Positions 1 to 5,985 of a stretch of DNA of 10,878 bases are shown in pieces; within the stretch, counting starts at the first letter, position 1; each line of letters begins with the position of its first letter. The stretch covers positions 1 through 10,878 of the forward strand of contig PEXD01000065.1 in assembly GCA_002779235.1 (NCBI GenBank), in the 5' to 3' direction. The position numbers and the translations under genes were made by a program. The notes beneath the pieces are model-generated. The model was not told the DNA's origin. It did no database searches and saw nothing but the letters and a program-made list of their open reading frames with translations. Source of the stretch: Candidatus Woesearchaeota archaeon CG07_land_8_20_14_0_80_44_23. Its GTDB lineage: Archaea > Nanobdellota > Nanobdellia > Woesearchaeales > 0-14-0-80-44-23.

Positions 1-102
1 GCACGAACGCAAAGCGCAAAGACAAGGTCTTGCGCAAAAAATCGCTTAGACAATTTTTTTGCGTTCGTTGCATCCTAAAAATCCGCGAATCAGCGGATTT
101 TT
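1..102. repeat. Nested hairpin element 1
   Basis: Seen in sequence: CGAACGCAAA (4-13) pairs perfectly with TTTGCGTTCG (58-67). Inside lies a hairpin of GCGCAAAGAC (14-23) with GTCTTGCGC (27-35), with one bulged A. A second inner hairpin has an A-rich arm (33-42) facing a T-rich arm (54-63). This gives a three-way-junction shape. A separate perfect 10-bp hairpin follows: AAAAATCCGC (77-86) with GCGGATTTTT (93-102). The block precedes the TATA box of the small membrane protein gene and probably trails a gene outside the window. It resembles the blocks at 536-671 and 8030-8198. The function is unknown; a terminator or processing site is possible. Confidence 0.75.
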
Positions 103-128
103 ATGATTCCATCTTGGGCATGGAAAGA

Positions 129-136
129 TTTAAATT
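129..136 (+). promoter_or_regulatory. TATA box of the small membrane protein gene
   Basis: TTTAAATT lies about 41 nt before the ATG at 173. A transcription start near 158 would give a short leader carrying the AGAGGTGGT motif at 161-169, a strong Shine-Dalgarno-like site 3 nt before ATG. This motif is why I prefer the start at 173 over the ATG at 146. Confidence 0.5.
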
Positions 137-172
137 CCAACACAGATGATATATCCTAAAAGAGGTGGTATT

Positions 173-514
173 ATGCAGGCAGACGCATTCGGTTCTCTTT
201 CAAAAAAGATAATAATAATTGGAACAATAATAATGCTTTTGGGAGTAGCATTCCTTAACTGGCTTATTTTAAACACAAGCGCTATAACAACTGCAGTTCT
301 TGTAAGCCTTGTCTGGGTAATTGCAGTGATGATGATAGTGATAACTTCATATCTTGATGAGTTAAGCCAGGAGCTGAAGGGAATCTATACAGAACAAACA
401 GAGGAAGTCAGGATGATGCGCGCAGAGATGAACCTTTTCAGGTATGATTTCAACAGATTGTTTTCTGCGCCAATTAAGAATACTGCAGCAGTGAAGAAGA
501 AAAAACGCAGGTAA
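173..514 (+). CDS. Small two-helix membrane protein, unknown function
   Basis: A 113-residue protein that I do not recognise. Two hydrophobic segments, about residues 13-33 and 38-60, should form a membrane hairpin. They are followed by a charged, probably helical segment (about 61-98, many Glu, Met and Arg) and a basic tail rich in Lys and Arg (109-113). The start at 173 is chosen because AGAGGTGGT stands just before it; the in-frame ATG at 146 lacks such a site and would add only nine residues. A basic tail on the probable cytoplasmic side could touch RNA, DNA or lipid head groups, but this is inference. The gene stands alone, followed by hairpin element 2 and a convergent methyltransferase operon. 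Confidence 0.7.
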   Translation: MQADAFGSLSKKIIIIGTIIMLLGVAFLNWLILNTSAITTAVLVSLVWVIAVMMIVITSYLDELSQELKGIYTEQTEEVRMMRAEMNLFRYDFNRLFSAPIKNTAAVKKKKRR

Positions 515-535
515 CAAAAATTTGCCAGGCGAATT

Positions 536-671
536 CCATAAAAAACCGTTGTTTTTTAGGACCCAAAAATCTTCGATTTTTGTGGTTTTGGAACATGAAA
601 ATCAAGATTTTCAGTTCAAGAAATCATTTGATTTCTTTGAACAAGAAATTCTAAAAGAATTTCTTTGTAAC
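536..671. repeat. Hairpin chain element 2 between convergent genes
   Basis: Five consecutive stem-loops are visible. TAAAAAAC (539-546) pairs with GTTTTTTA (551-558). CAAAAATC (564-571) pairs with GATTTTTG (575-582). TGAAAATC (596-603) pairs with GATTTTCA (606-613), extended by GAAC (591-594) with GTTC (614-617) across a bulged A. GTTCAAGAAATC (614-625) pairs with GATTTCTTTGAAC (630-642) with one bulged T. AAGAAATTCT (643-652) pairs perfectly with AGAATTTCTT (656-665). The GTTC arm at 614-617 can pair left or right, so some hairpins exclude each other. The block fills the gap between the membrane protein gene and the convergent Nip7-like gene. Bidirectional terminator or RNA-processing roles are possible. 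Confidence 0.8.
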
Positions 672-680
672 AAAGCCAAG

Positions 681-1226
681 CTACTTTCTTTTTCTTTCCC
701 TTCTTAGGAAATCCCCCAGATCAAATATGTTCTTTATGACCTGGCTTCCGTTTGTTTCTATCTTTCCATAGCCAAGGCACTCCATCCTTTCATTAAGAAC
801 AAGCGCGTTTCCCCTGCTCAGGCTCTTTCTGACTATTCCCTCCTTGAATACGTCCCTTCCACACAGGAAGAGCCATTCCGCCCTCTCGTTCACAATCACA
901 TAATTGAGTTCGTCCAGGAAAGGAACAATATCATTCAGGAAATTAGGCCCCGGAATGAAAATTCCATCTTTAATTGTGCCGCGCTTGACGCCGCAGTAAA
1001 CCACTTTCTGTAGCTCTATCTTCTTCTCAAGCTCCTCGCTGGAGCTCTTTGAGAGGAAGACCTCTTCCCCTAGCACTACAAGCTCGCTGCAGCTTTCGCG
1101 CGACAGCGCACGTTCGATTCTTGTATGGAATATCTTCTCGGGGTTTTCTGCACCAATCTTTTGTATGAATGCAACCATTGCGCCCTCTATTGAGTTTGCA
1201 TCCTGATTTCCTTCAGCAGCATTCAT
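681..1226 (-). CDS. PUA-domain RNA-binding protein, archaeal Nip7-like
   Basis: A 181-residue protein. The C-terminal half (about 108-176) looks like a PUA domain of the Nip7/UPF0113 type, with the typical run EWLFLCGRDVFKEGI (117-131), then LVLNERMECLGYG and GDFLRRE. Eukaryotic Nip7 binds pre-rRNA in large-subunit assembly, and archaeal homologues are RNA-binding; a ribosome or tRNA maturation role here is inferred. The N-terminal half is weakly conserved and the C-terminus is basic. The start at 1226 is chosen because it overlaps the stop of the upstream methyltransferase as ATGA and has GAGGAAG just upstream. A longer frame reaching 1283 would run far into the methyltransferase. The pair is clearly one operon, which may supply an RNA-binding PUA unit to the PUA-less methyltransferase. 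Confidence 0.85.
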   Translation of the reverse strand: MNAAEGNQDANSIEGAMVAFIQKIGAENPEKIFHTRIERALSRESCSELVVLGEEVFLSKSSSEELEKKIELQKVVYCGVKRGTIKDGIFIPGPNFLNDIVPFLDELNYVIVNERAEWLFLCGRDVFKEGIVRKSLSRGNALVLNERMECLGYGKIETNGSQVIKNIFDLGDFLRRERKRK

Positions 1227-2101
1227 TGTTTCTTCCTCAACTTTGCTATGAAAAACCCGGAGGTTCCTGTTTTGTGGGGCCATAGCCTTCTAGCCAAGAG
1301 CATTGTTCTGTCGAATTTCTTGCCATCAAATCCGGATACAGCGGGCTCCACTGCCTTAATTCCTGAATCCTCCAGTTTAAGCCCGAGCGAAAGCGCGAAC
1401 ATGACTGATTCCTCATTTTCCTCCGGCTCCAGTGAGCATGTCGAATACACAAGCATTCCGCCTTTTTTCAGAAGGGAATATGCCTTTTCAATCAGTTTTT
1501 TCTGGCGTACAGCATTCCTTTCTATTCCTGGCAAGTTCCTCTTTTCAAACCAGTCCCTGTCCATTGCATAGTTGCCTGAGCAGGGTGCATCCAAAAGAAT
1601 TTTGTCAAATATCTCGTCTGAATTGATGTTTAATACATCATCATTTAGAACTGTGACATTCGCACATCCCATCCTTTCAAGATTGTTCTTAAGGGACTCG
1701 CATCTCCCCGGGTTTTTTTCTACTGCAATTATCTCGCCCCTGTTGCCCATCGCTTCTGAGAGCTGCGTTGTCTTGGAGCCGGGCGCAGCGCACATATCCA
1801 GCACCAAATCCTTTTCAGAGGGTGAAAGCGCAAGAACAGGAAGCATTGAAGCGGCTTCCTGCAAGTAATAGTATCCCATGAGATATTCCGGAGTTGAGCC
1901 GAGGGAGAACTTGCTTTTGTAGTAAAGCCCGTTAGGGCAGAATTGGATTTTTTCAAAAAGAACTCCCTTCCTTGAAAGCCTTTCGGCCAGAGCTTCAATA
2001 CTTATCTTTGAGGTATTAACCCTTATTGAATCCCTCGGCTGCACATTCCTTATGTTCCCGCCGATTTCCTTATATCTCTTGAGGAAGAACTCCCTATGCA
2101 T
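1223..2101 (-). CDS. NOL1/NOP2/Sun-family RNA m5C methyltransferase
   Basis: A 292-residue SAM-dependent enzyme that should methylate C5 of cytosine in tRNA or rRNA in the cytoplasm. Motif I is DMCAAPGSKTTQ (from residue 102). Motif IV is DAPCSG with Cys174, and motif VI is YSTCSLEPEENEE with Cys222. These are the two cysteines used by this family, one as nucleophile and one for product release. The C-terminus GFFIAKLRKK is also typical. There is no fused PUA domain; a PUA protein follows in the same operon. Close archaeal relatives include Trm4-like enzymes acting on tRNA C48/C49, but the target here cannot be told from sequence. ATG 2101 is preferred to GTG 2110 because the TATA-like box (2123-2131) lies about 26 nt upstream, fitting leaderless expression. 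Confidence 0.9.
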   Translation of the reverse strand: MHREFFLKRYKEIGGNIRNVQPRDSIRVNTSKISIEALAERLSRKGVLFEKIQFCPNGLYYKSKFSLGSTPEYLMGYYYLQEAASMLPVLALSPSEKDLVLDMCAAPGSKTTQLSEAMGNRGEIIAVEKNPGRCESLKNNLERMGCANVTVLNDDVLNINSDEIFDKILLDAPCSGNYAMDRDWFEKRNLPGIERNAVRQKKLIEKAYSLLKKGGMLVYSTCSLEPEENEESVMFALSLGLKLEDSGIKAVEPAVSGFDGKKFDRTMLLARRLWPHKTGTSGFFIAKLRKKQ

Positions 2102-2122
2102 CCCCTGCACAAATTAGTCATG

Positions 2123-2135
2123 CTTTAAAAATTTT
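2123..2135 (-). promoter_or_regulatory. TATA box of the methyltransferase operon
   Basis: On the minus strand this reads AAAATTTTTAAAG. Its centre is about 26 nt from the ATG at 2101, the spacing expected for an archaeal leaderless transcript. Confidence 0.6.
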
Positions 2136-2188
2136 AGTAAAAGATAAGTAAGATTTAATATTTTAAACAACAAAAATATCTATACTTT

Positions 2189-2232
2189 ATGGGATTCAGC
2201 CAGACGGCGGTATCAGCCCAGTGCACCTGTAA
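2189..2232. other. GC-rich island in an A/T-rich spacer, possible small RNA
   Basis: The spacer 2111-2277 is very A/T-rich except for about 40 bases (2189-2230). These include two copies of TCAGCC followed by AG or CAG, and a GTGCAC palindrome. A TATA-like stretch (2153-2166) lies about 25-30 nt upstream and a T-rich run follows. I find no C/D or H/ACA box set and no tRNA fold. It could be a short non-coding RNA or a remnant. Confidence 0.2.
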
Positions 2233-2247
2233 TTTATTTTCAATACA

Positions 2248-2262
2248 TTTTTAAGTAGTAAC
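2248..2262 (+). promoter_or_regulatory. TATA box and shared 12-mer before the YunG-like gene
   Basis: TTTTTAA (2248-2254) lies about 27 nt before ATG 2278, giving a leaderless transcript. It overlaps TTAAGTAGTAAC (2251-2262). The same 12 bases occur on the minus strand in the CapA gene promoter (10710-10721), and 11 of 12 in the SLT gene promoter. Only one half of the inverted repeat seen there is present here. Confidence 0.5.
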
Positions 2263-2277
2263 AAATTATCTACCTGC

Positions 2278-2673
2278 ATGGTAGAGCTTTCAGAACTTGA
2301 AAAGGCACTGCTTTCATGCTGGATAAAAGAGACCTCGTCAGACCCGGAAAACTGGACTCCCCAGAATCCTGCCTGGGGGCAGTGCGCGGTGACTGCATGC
2401 GTGATTCAGGACTACCTTAGCGGGGAGATTGTCTGGGCTGAAGTTATTGACCGCGGAAAAACGATATCGCACTATTTCAACAAGATTGATGGTATTGAAC
2501 ATGACTTAACCCGCAGGCAGTTCTCAAAAGGCACTAAAATTCCTGAGGGCATCCCAAAGACCAAGGGCCTTCCGACAACAAGGGACTACATTCTTTCCTA
2601 TGAGCCAACATGCAAGAGATATGCGATTCTAAAGGACCTTGTTGAGGACTATATTGAGCGCTATTTCAAATAA
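2278..2673 (+). CDS. YunG-like family protein, putative cysteine-dependent fold
   Basis: A 131-residue protein resembling the bacterial YunG family. Recognisable runs are PENWTPQNPAWGQCAVTACV, then ISHYFN and EHDLT. Cys36 at the start of a helix, His65 and Asp76 are ordered like the Cys/His/Asp set of papain- and transglutaminase-like folds. Catalysis is therefore possible, but I know of no proven reaction for the family. No signal peptide or membrane segment is visible, so it is probably cytoplasmic. The gene is single, leaderless, and convergent with the tRNA-Thr gene 37 nt downstream. The family is best known from bacteria, so transfer is plausible. Family assignment is fairly sure; function is not. 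Confidence 0.75.
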   Translation: MVELSELEKALLSCWIKETSSDPENWTPQNPAWGQCAVTACVIQDYLSGEIVWAEVIDRGKTISHYFNKIDGIEHDLTRRQFSKGTKIPEGIPKTKGLPTTRDYILSYEPTCKRYAILKDLVEDYIERYFK

Positions 2674-2706
2674 ACATTTTTAACACCTATAATTTGATTT
2701 ATACAG

Positions 2707-2711
2707 AAAAA
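2707..2711 (-). terminator. Oligo-T terminator of tRNA-Thr
   Basis: Five consecutive T on the minus strand begin at the discriminator base and are followed by C, as is usual for archaeal tRNA termination. Confidence 0.5.
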
Positions 2712-2783
2712 GCCTCTGGAGGGATGTGCGCCCTCGACCTACTGATTACAAGTCAGTCGCTCTAGCTACTAAGCTACAGAGGC
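2711..2783 (-). tRNA. tRNA-Thr (anticodon UGU) with unusual elbow
   Basis: A 73-nt cloverleaf on the minus strand. The acceptor stem GCCTCTG/CAGAGGC is perfect. The D-stem is GCTT/GAGC, the anticodon stem ACTGA/TCAGT with loop CTTGTAA (UGU, reads ACA), the variable loop AGGTC, and the T-stem GAGGG/CCCTC. The discriminator is U73, as in archaeal tRNA-Thr, and no CCA is encoded. G1-C72 and C2-G71 fit known ThrRS identity elements. U8-A14 and G15-C48 are kept. The oddity is the elbow: the D-loop AGTAGCTA has G18-C19 instead of G18-G19, and the T-loop CGCACAT has C54, G55 and C58 instead of T54, T55 and A58. A T-run follows (2707-2711). Confidence 0.93.
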
Positions 2784-2807
2784 ATGACATGTGGTTTCAA
2801 AAGCCCA

Positions 2808-2815
2808 TTTTTAAA
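2808..2815 (-). promoter_or_regulatory. TATA box of tRNA-Thr
   Basis: The minus strand reads TTTAAAAA, centred about 28 nt before the 5' end of the tRNA, consistent with transcription starting at or a few bases before the mature end. Confidence 0.6.
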
Positions 2816-2834
2816 GCTTTTCAATTTTTCCAGA

Positions 2835-3410
2835 TTACTCATACCCCTTTTCAGCTTCAAAGAGGTCCTTTTCAGGTATGAACTGGTACAGGTCAAAGTA
2901 CTTCTTTATTATGCCCTGAAGCTTGGATGCCTCCTCATATAAAAGCTTCTTGTGCATCTCCATCTCATTCTTCCAGACGCGCTTCCTGAAGAAGTCCAGA
3001 AACAGCTTCATTATGGGCGAATTGTCCCACCTGTCGCTGTAGTCAAGCTCAACCCAGGCGGTTATGAACATATTTAGCTCGCCCTTCTGCGCCTTCATCT
3101 TCTTGTCCTTGAAAGCCACCTCAACGTCATTTACCGCAATCCCGAGGTACTCAAGGTTCAGGTGGTAGGTTATCCTTGAGTTCGAGGTCTTTTTCTTCAG
3201 CCGCCACCAGATGTTTATTAAATCACCGCCAGGGTTTTCCTCTATTGAATAAAGTGTCTCCATATAACTGTCATGACTGTCACTGCCAGCATAATCAGCA
3301 TATCCATATTCGAGAAACCACTCATGAAGCATTTCATACAGGGGCTTGTAAATAGCAGTGGCCTTGTATCTTGCCATTATCTGCGGCAGGGCGACTTTTA
3401 TAGTTCCCAT
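2835..3410 (-). CDS. Conserved archaeal hypothetical protein
   Basis: A 191-residue, probably soluble protein without signal peptide or membrane segment. Landmarks are INIWWRLKKK (66-73), YHLNLEYLGI (82-91), a Lys-rich turn KDKKMKAQKG (101-110), an aromatic/acidic stretch AWVELDYSDRW (118-128) and a long charged C-terminal helix region (about 133-172). The pattern of strands followed by helices resembles a family I associate with small-genome archaea that has no known function. The start at 3410 has a TATA-like box (3434-3443) about 28 nt upstream, so the mRNA should be leaderless. It is transcribed towards tRNA-Thr, with its stop 51 nt before the tRNA. I assign no function. Confidence 0.75.
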   Translation of the reverse strand: MGTIKVALPQIMARYKATAIYKPLYEMLHEWFLEYGYADYAGSDSHDSYMETLYSIEENPGGDLINIWWRLKKKTSNSRITYHLNLEYLGIAVNDVEVAFKDKKMKAQKGELNMFITAWVELDYSDRWDNSPIMKLFLDFFRKRVWKNEMEMHKKLLYEEASKLQGIIKKYFDLYQFIPEKDLFEAEKGYE

Positions 3411-3433
3411 GGGCTTTTTCTAATCTTGGGCGC

Positions 3434-3443
3434 CTTATAAATC
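3434..3443 (-). promoter_or_regulatory. TATA box of the 191-residue hypothetical
   Basis: The minus strand reads GATTTATAAG, about 28 nt before the ATG at 3410, implying a leaderless mRNA. Confidence 0.6.
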
Positions 3444-3551
3444 TTTCGCGCATAAAAAAAGCGCTTTTTGCCGGATTTTGCAGCAGAAACAGAGATTTTT
3501 CCGCATTATACTTATGAAAGTTCTACCATGCTTTTTTTGCATAAAAAATCG

Positions 3552-3593
3552 CAAATTTTATATATGGCGCCATTCAGAAATGGGCAGAGGTGG
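3552..3593 (+). promoter_or_regulatory. TATA box and Shine-Dalgarno of the basic/acidic protein
   Basis: AAATTTTATATATGG (3553-3567) is a good TATA box. The motif AGAGGTGG (3586-3593) stands 4 nt before ATG 3598 and matches the site before the membrane protein gene at 161-168. The expected transcription start (about 3585) puts this motif at the extreme 5' end of the mRNA. Upstream, 3448-3551 holds small A/T palindromes such as AAAAAGCGCTTTTT and ATGC-T7-GCAT. Confidence 0.55.
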
Positions 3594-3597
3594 TTTT

Positions 3598-3963
3598 ATG
3601 GTCTCGAAAAGGCCTGCCAAGAAAAAAGCTCGCAAGAGGGCTCTCAGGCATGTTAAGAGGAAGGCCAAGGCAGCAAGGAAATCCGCCCCCAAAAAGATTT
3701 CAACCAAGGCAAGGAAGAAGATTAAGCATTCCAGGCCGCAGAAGGCAGCCCACTATTCCAGAAAAAAGTCCAAGCGCGAAAAATTCAAGCAGCTTGGCAA
3801 GGGGCCGAAAGAGGAGGAATTCTACATTGATGAGGATGAAAACAAGGAAGAGCCCTTCCCCCTTTTTGATGAGAGCGAAAAGGACACTGACCTTCTCGAT
3901 GCAGACGAGCCCGGCTATGATTTTGGCGATGAGGAAGGCGTCTCTGATGAGGAGGAGTGGTAA
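3598..3963 (+). CDS. Small protein with basic N-half and acidic C-half
   Basis: A 121-residue low-complexity protein that I do not recognise. Residues 1-71 are dominated by Lys, Arg and Ala (for example KRPAKKKARKRALRHVKRK) and recall histone H1-like or ribosomal-protein tails. Residues 72-120 are dominated by Glu and Asp, ending GVSDEEEW. The basic half could bind DNA or RNA, and the acidic half could bind basic partners or neutralise the basic half. Both halves are probably disordered. The start at 3598 is chosen from AGAGGTGG just upstream; a longer in-frame reading from 3478 would pass through the promoter. A T7 tract follows the stop. A chromatin or ribosome-assembly role is only a guess. 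Confidence 0.7.
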   Translation: MVSKRPAKKKARKRALRHVKRKAKAARKSAPKKISTKARKKIKHSRPQKAAHYSRKKSKREKFKQLGKGPKEEEFYIDEDENKEEPFPLFDESEKDTDLLDADEPGYDFGDEEGVSDEEEW

Positions 3964-3968
3964 TTCTC

Positions 3969-3977
3969 CTTTTTTTC
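3969..3977 (+). terminator. Oligo-T terminator after the basic/acidic gene
   Basis: CCTTTTTTTC starts 5 nt after the stop codon, a typical archaeal poly-T termination signal. More T-runs follow at 3981-3995. Confidence 0.45.
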
Positions 3978-4005
3978 TGATTTTCACTTCTTTTTACTGA
4001 AAAAG

Positions 4006-4013
4006 TTTAAATA
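4006..4013 (+). promoter_or_regulatory. TATA-like box before the DUF5752-like gene
   Basis: TTTAAATA lies about 20 nt before ATG 4030, a little close for a leaderless start. The exact transcription start is uncertain. Confidence 0.4.
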
Positions 4014-4029
4014 TTGCTGTCATTATTCA

Positions 4030-4557
4030 ATGCTTGAAAAAGAGGTGTTCAAAATAGTTGATTTCTTGAAAAACACAAACAAGGTGCTGGTGCTCAGAAA
4101 CGGCGTTGTTGTAAGAAACCTTTACGACCTGCGGCTGGCCCTCAAGTACATGGACCCTTCCATATACTACAATCATGCCAACTCAAAGAGGAACGATTTC
4201 GTCAACTGGGTGGAAATCGCAGTGGGCGATATCAGCCTGGCCAAAAGCATGCGCTCTGCAAGAAATGCCAAGGAATTATTTTCCATTGTTGACAAGAGGA
4301 TAGAATTCCTCACATCTCTGATGCTCTCTCCTGTTCTGAAAGTTTCCGAGAGCAGGCCAGAACAGGTGAGAAAGCCAGAGGCAAAGCTAGCTCCTGAGGA
4401 GGATATTGATTTCGAAAAACTATCACCCAAGGTCAAGGCAGAGATAATCAGGATAGAGGAAGAAATGGGCAACGAGCGCTTCAAGAGGGGCATAATAAAT
4501 TTCATAATTGGGATAATCCTCGGGCTCCTGTTCGGATTCCTCCTTGGAAGGATGTAA
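4030..4557 (+). CDS. Tail-anchored DUF5752-like protein
   Basis: A 175-residue protein. The N-terminal domain (about 1-100) carries VVVRNLYDLRLAL and then YYNHANSKRNDFVNWVEIAV (46-65), followed by GDISLAKSMR. This resembles the DUF5752 signature (Tyr-His-x-Asn, Asn-Asp-Phe, Trp, Gly-Asp, Leu-Ala), a small archaeal and bacterial domain of unknown function. A charged linker (105-150, rich in Pro, Glu, Lys) leads to one hydrophobic segment (about 155-172, Gly/Leu/Ile-rich) at the very C-terminus. The domain should therefore face the cytoplasm on a tail anchor, which is an inference. The gene ends 22 nt before the convergent SRP54 stop. Domain resemblance is fairly good; the role is unknown. Confidence 0.75.
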   Translation: MLEKEVFKIVDFLKNTNKVLVLRNGVVVRNLYDLRLALKYMDPSIYYNHANSKRNDFVNWVEIAVGDISLAKSMRSARNAKELFSIVDKRIEFLTSLMLSPVLKVSESRPEQVRKPEAKLAPEEDIDFEKLSPKVKAEIIRIEEEMGNERFKRGIINFIIGIILGLLFGFLLGRM

Positions 4558-4579
4558 TTTTTAGAAGTTTAGTTGTTCA

Positions 4580-5938
4580 TTACTTTAATTTCATGCCCTT
4601 AACTCCCTGCATTTTGCCCATCTTTCTGACAAGCTGCTCCATGTTCCTCGAGCTTCCTCCGGAAAACGCCTTCACAAGCTTCTTGCTCTGCTTGTACTGC
4701 TTCAGAAGCTCCCTGACCTCCTTTATGCTGGCTCCAGAGCCCCTGGCTATCCTCTCCATCCTTTCAAAGCCCACGCTGTCCGGCTCCTCGAGCTCCTTCC
4801 TGCTCATTGAATCCATGATGTATTTCCACTTCTGAAGCTTCTCCTCCTGGACAGAAAGCATATCCTTCGGTATTGCCGCCTGGCTGAATCCAGGTATCAT
4901 ATTGAAGATGTTGCTCAATGGCCCCATCTTCCTCACTGCCTGCATCTGCTCGTAAAGGTCAATCAGGTTGAAGTCGCCCTTAAGCATTTTTTTCTTGATG
5001 GACTCGGCATCCTCCTGCGAGATTGCTTCCTTTGCCTTCTCAAGCAGGGCGTTTATGTCGCCCATACCCAGCAGCCTTGAGACAAATCCGGGCGGGTTGA
5101 ACTCTTCGATGTCCTCTATTTTCTCCCCCACGCCGACGAATTTCACAGGAGTTCCCGTCGCTGCGCAGGCAGAGATTGCACCCCCTCCCTTGGCAGTGCC
5201 CTCAAGCTTTGTCACAACTACTCCTGTTATCTTGCAGTTTGCATGGAACTGCTCTGCCTGGAACATTGCAGTCTGCCCGATGTCTGCGCTTATGACAAGC
5301 AGGTTCTCATCCGGCTTCACATAATCATAAAGCTCTCTTACCTCCTTTATCAGCTCTTCTGAAAGCGCGTCCCTCCCTGCTGTATCAATTATGACCAGGT
5401 CATATTTTGAAAGCTCCTGCTCAAATTTCTTATATATCTTCAAAGAATCCTTTACACTAAGGTCGCCGTAGACAGGAACATTTATGCTCTTTCCCAGCTG
5501 GGAGAGCTGCTCAAACCCGGCTGGCCTGTATATGTCTGTCTGGAGCAGGGCAACATTGAAGCCCCTTTTCTGGAAAAACCTTGCCAGCTTTCCTGCCTGG
5601 GTGGTCTTTCCAGAGGCATATAGTCCTACAAGCATTATTTTGAAATTCTTTTTTCTTATCTCTATTTTCGCGCCCTCTCCCCCAAGGAAATTCACAAGCT
5701 CCGCATAGACAATGTTTATGAGATGCTCCTTCTTGGTTAGCCCCGGCACCTCTTCCCTCAGCGCCCTCTCCTTTATTCTCTTGGAGAGCTCGAAGACGAG
5801 CTTCACGTCAACATCTGACTGGAGCAGCGCCCTTTGTATTTCCTTTACCAGTTCATTTATGAGTTTCTCATCTACAAAGATGCTTTGGGATATCTTCTTC
5901 AGAACCCCCTTCAGTGAGTCTCCAAGCTTGTCCAGCAT
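4580..5938 (-). CDS. srp54: Signal recognition particle GTPase SRP54
   Basis: A 452-residue, full-length SRP54 (Ffh homologue). It binds SRP RNA and the signal sequence of nascent chains, and docks on FtsY to deliver ribosomes to the membrane. The N domain is about 1-90. The G domain (about 95-300) has G1 GLYASGKTT (105-113), the insertion-box region DIYRPAGFEQL (135-145), G3 DTAGR (185-189), G4 TKLEG (243-247) and GVGEKIEDIEEF. The M domain (about 305-452) holds RIARGSGASIKEVRELLKQY (397-416), the RNA-binding signature, and a Met-rich region for signal sequences. G1 usually reads GxQGSGKT and G4 TKxDG, so this copy deviates at three positions. The TATA box at 5963-5970 fits the ATG at 5938. 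The gene is divergent from ThrRS. Confidence 0.97.
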   Translation of the reverse strand: MLDKLGDSLKGVLKKISQSIFVDEKLINELVKEIQRALLQSDVDVKLVFELSKRIKERALREEVPGLTKKEHLINIVYAELVNFLGGEGAKIEIRKKNFKIMLVGLYASGKTTQAGKLARFFQKRGFNVALLQTDIYRPAGFEQLSQLGKSINVPVYGDLSVKDSLKIYKKFEQELSKYDLVIIDTAGRDALSEELIKEVRELYDYVKPDENLLVISADIGQTAMFQAEQFHANCKITGVVVTKLEGTAKGGGAISACAATGTPVKFVGVGEKIEDIEEFNPPGFVSRLLGMGDINALLEKAKEAISQEDAESIKKKMLKGDFNLIDLYEQMQAVRKMGPLSNIFNMIPGFSQAAIPKDMLSVQEEKLQKWKYIMDSMSRKELEEPDSVGFERMERIARGSGASIKEVRELLKQYKQSKKLVKAFSGGSSRNMEQLVRKMGKMQGVKGMKLK

Positions 5939-5962
5939 TTTATCCTGTGGCAGGCAAAATCG

Positions 5963-5974
5963 TTTATAAATTTA
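5963..5974 (-). promoter_or_regulatory. TATA box of SRP54
   Basis: TAAATTTATAAA on the minus strand lies about 28-30 nt before the SRP54 ATG. Confidence 0.6.
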
Positions 5975-5985
5975 TTGTAAAAAAT

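Noticed and set aside
536..671. CRISPR array
   Set aside because: The repeats are palindromic hairpins of differing sequence and spacing, without constant direct repeats or unique spacers.
522..707. Open frame of 61 codons after the membrane protein gene
   Set aside because: It begins at TTG, is built almost entirely from hairpin chain 2, and runs into the convergent Nip7-like gene. The open frame follows from the repeat composition.
1227..1283. Longer start for the Nip7-like protein
   Set aside because: It would overlap the methyltransferase coding end by 61 nt, while ATG 1226 has an ATGA overlap and a good ribosome site.
3478..3597. Longer start for the basic/acidic protein
   Set aside because: The extra 40 residues have a different composition and cover the TATA box and the Shine-Dalgarno motif.
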